NCBI GenBank assembly: GCA_937860195.1
Contig: CALMBN010000212.1
Location: 1 to 6,815 of the forward strand
Direction of reading: 5' to 3'
From: an uncultured Novosphingobium sp.
Lineage (GTDB): Bacteria > Pseudomonadota > Alphaproteobacteria > Sphingomonadales > Sphingomonadaceae
Length of the DNA: 6,815 bases
Shown here: positions 6,157 through 6,815 of the stretch, piece after piece
How positions within the stretch are numbered: position 1 is the first letter of the stretch
Layout of the letters: every line of letters starts with the position of its first letter
Notes under the pieces: generated by a model
Told to the model about the DNA's origin: nothing
Database searches by the model: none
The model's input: the letters and a program-made list of their open reading frames with translations, nothing else
Position numbers and translations under genes: made by a program

Positions 6157-6186
6157 AAAAAGCCCTCTCTCCTTTAGGGGAGAGGG
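6157..6186 (-). terminator. Hairpin with T-run on the minus strand, possible Rho-independent terminator
   Basis: CCCTCTCTCC (6163-6172) pairs with GGGGAGAGGG (6177-6186) around TTTA, giving ten pairs including one G-T wobble. On the minus strand the stem is followed by C and then TTTTT (6161-6157), the classical terminator layout. On the plus strand only two T follow, so termination after the lipoprotein gene would be weak. It starts 2 bp after the lipoprotein stop. No minus-strand gene needing this terminator is visible, so it would chiefly block antisense reading from the argS side. Confidence 0.5.
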
Positions 6187-6190
6187 TTGG

Positions 6191-6219
6191 GAGAGGGGGC
6201 ATCTGGCCAAGCCCCTCTC
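6191..6219. repeat. Second CCCTCTC-type hairpin next to the terminator
   Basis: GAGAGGGG (6191-6198) pairs with CCCCTCTC (6212-6219), eight perfect pairs with a 13-nt loop that may close further by one C-G pair. Together with the preceding stem it forms a tandem of two hairpins built from the same CCCTCTC/GAGAGGG motif in alternating orientation. I recall such CCCTCTCC...GGAGAGGG sequences as common intergenic repeats in several proteobacterial genomes. From about 6220 to the argS start at 6323 I see no gene and no clear promoter. Confidence 0.5.
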
Positions 6220-6322
6220 GAATTCGATTGGGCTATCCATTGCCGGGTCTGCCTGGCACCTCTCCTGAACTGGCGTGTGCTGACGCTTTCCCTCGGGACC
6301 CAAACCCGCTAACCGCGCCGCC

Positions 6323-6815
6323 ATGACCGTTAGCACCACCCTCTACGCCACCTTCTCGGCCCACATTTCCACTGCGCTGGATGCACTGGAGGCAGCAGGC
6401 ACTTTGCCGGCTGGGCTCGGTCGCGGGCCGATCACCGTCGAGCCGCCGCGCGATGCCAGTCACGGCGATCTTGCGACCAATGCCGCGATGGTGCTGGCCA
6501 AGCCTGCCGGAACCAGTCCGCGCGCCTTGGCAGAGGCGCTCGTGGTGGAACTGGCCAAGGTGCCGGATGTGACTTCCGCCGAGATCGCAGGACCGGGCTT
6601 TATCAATCTGCGGGTTGCGCCACAGGCCTGGCTGGCCGAGCTGCGCGCGATCGCTGCTGCGGGCAGCGATTATGGCCGCTCCAGCGCGGGTGGCGGCACT
6701 ACCGTCAACGTCGAATACGTCTCGGCCAACCCGACCGGGCCGATGCATATGGGCCATTGCCGGGGCGCGGTGGTCGGTGATGCATTGGCCAGCCTGCTCG
6801 AATTTGCCGGGCACA
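6323..6815 (+). CDS. argS: Arginyl-tRNA synthetase, N-terminal 164 residues, cut by window end
   Basis: From ATG 6323 the frame is open to the window end. The N-terminal additional domain typical of ArgRS, which contacts the tRNA D-loop, is seen as the [16 protein letters not shown] segment (41-56) and GPGFINLRV (90-98). The start of the catalytic Rossmann domain is [29 protein letters not shown], in which HMGH (142-145) is the HIGH-type ATP-binding motif. The enzyme charges tRNA-Arg in the cytoplasm. An in-frame stop about 40 nt upstream and the absence of another ATG support this start. No strong Shine-Dalgarno is visible before it, which is not rare in this group. The gene is separated from the lipoprotein gene by 168 bp holding two hairpins, so it probably has its own promoter. 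Confidence 0.96.
   Translation, partial: MTVSTTLYATFSAHISTALDALEAAGTLPAGLGRGPITVEPPRDASHGDLATNAAMVLAKPAGTSPRALAEALVVELAKVPDVTSAEIAGPGFINLRVAPQAWLAELRAIAAAGSDYGRSSAGGGTTVNVEYVSANPTGPMHMGHCRGAVVGDALASLLEFAGH

Noticed and set aside
1..6815. Possible novel defence, CRISPR, phage or toxin-antitoxin system
   Set aside because: No spaced direct repeats, nuclease/transposase genes or small paired genes were found. All intact genes are housekeeping or common families.

Overview
The window reads as a chromosomal segment of a sphingomonad-type alphaproteobacterium (Sphingomonadales, possibly Erythrobacter-like). This rests on remembered gene order and protein style: a minus-strand ispH-thrB-rnhA block with overlapping start and stop codons, a small DUF1508 gene, a divergent lipoprotein gene and argS. 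The taxon is an inference; no 16S or other phylogenetic marker is present.

Left region (1 to about 1560, minus strand) is a patchwork of gene remains. In minus-strand reading order it holds an unidentified high-GC coding stretch fused to the C-terminal third of an enoyl-CoA hydratase, then an 84-bp palindromic repeat, then the N-terminal part of a UbiD-family decarboxylase that loses homology near 224. Last comes the start of an AtuA-family gene (1-101) running off the window edge. The families fit aromatic or terpenoid acid catabolism, but at least two of these genes are broken. The block ends inside an alpha/beta hydrolase gene on the plus strand, of which only about the last 60 codons remain. 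No transposase, integrase or tRNA marks the edge, so old insertion/deletion decay and a chimeric assembly are both open.

Right region (about 1560-6815) looks intact and conventional. On the plus strand lie the hydrolase tail, a FAD-dependent oxidoreductase resembling D-arginine dehydrogenase, and a 58-residue DUF1508/YegP-like protein. The last of these converges on rnhA with overlapping stop codons. On the minus strand, ispH (isoprenoid precursor synthesis), thrB (threonine synthesis) and rnhA (RNA-DNA hybrid removal) are joined by TGATG and ATGA junctions, so they are probably one translationally coupled operon. Divergent from ispH is a lipoprotein of unknown function. After it come two CCCTCTC-type hairpins and then the start of argS, cut by the window end just past its HIGH-type motif.

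I found no CRISPR array, RNA gene, toxin-antitoxin pair, phage gene or recognisable defence system. The notable items are the fragment mosaic, the double palindrome at 937-1020, and a hairpin that would bury the ispH ribosome-binding site.
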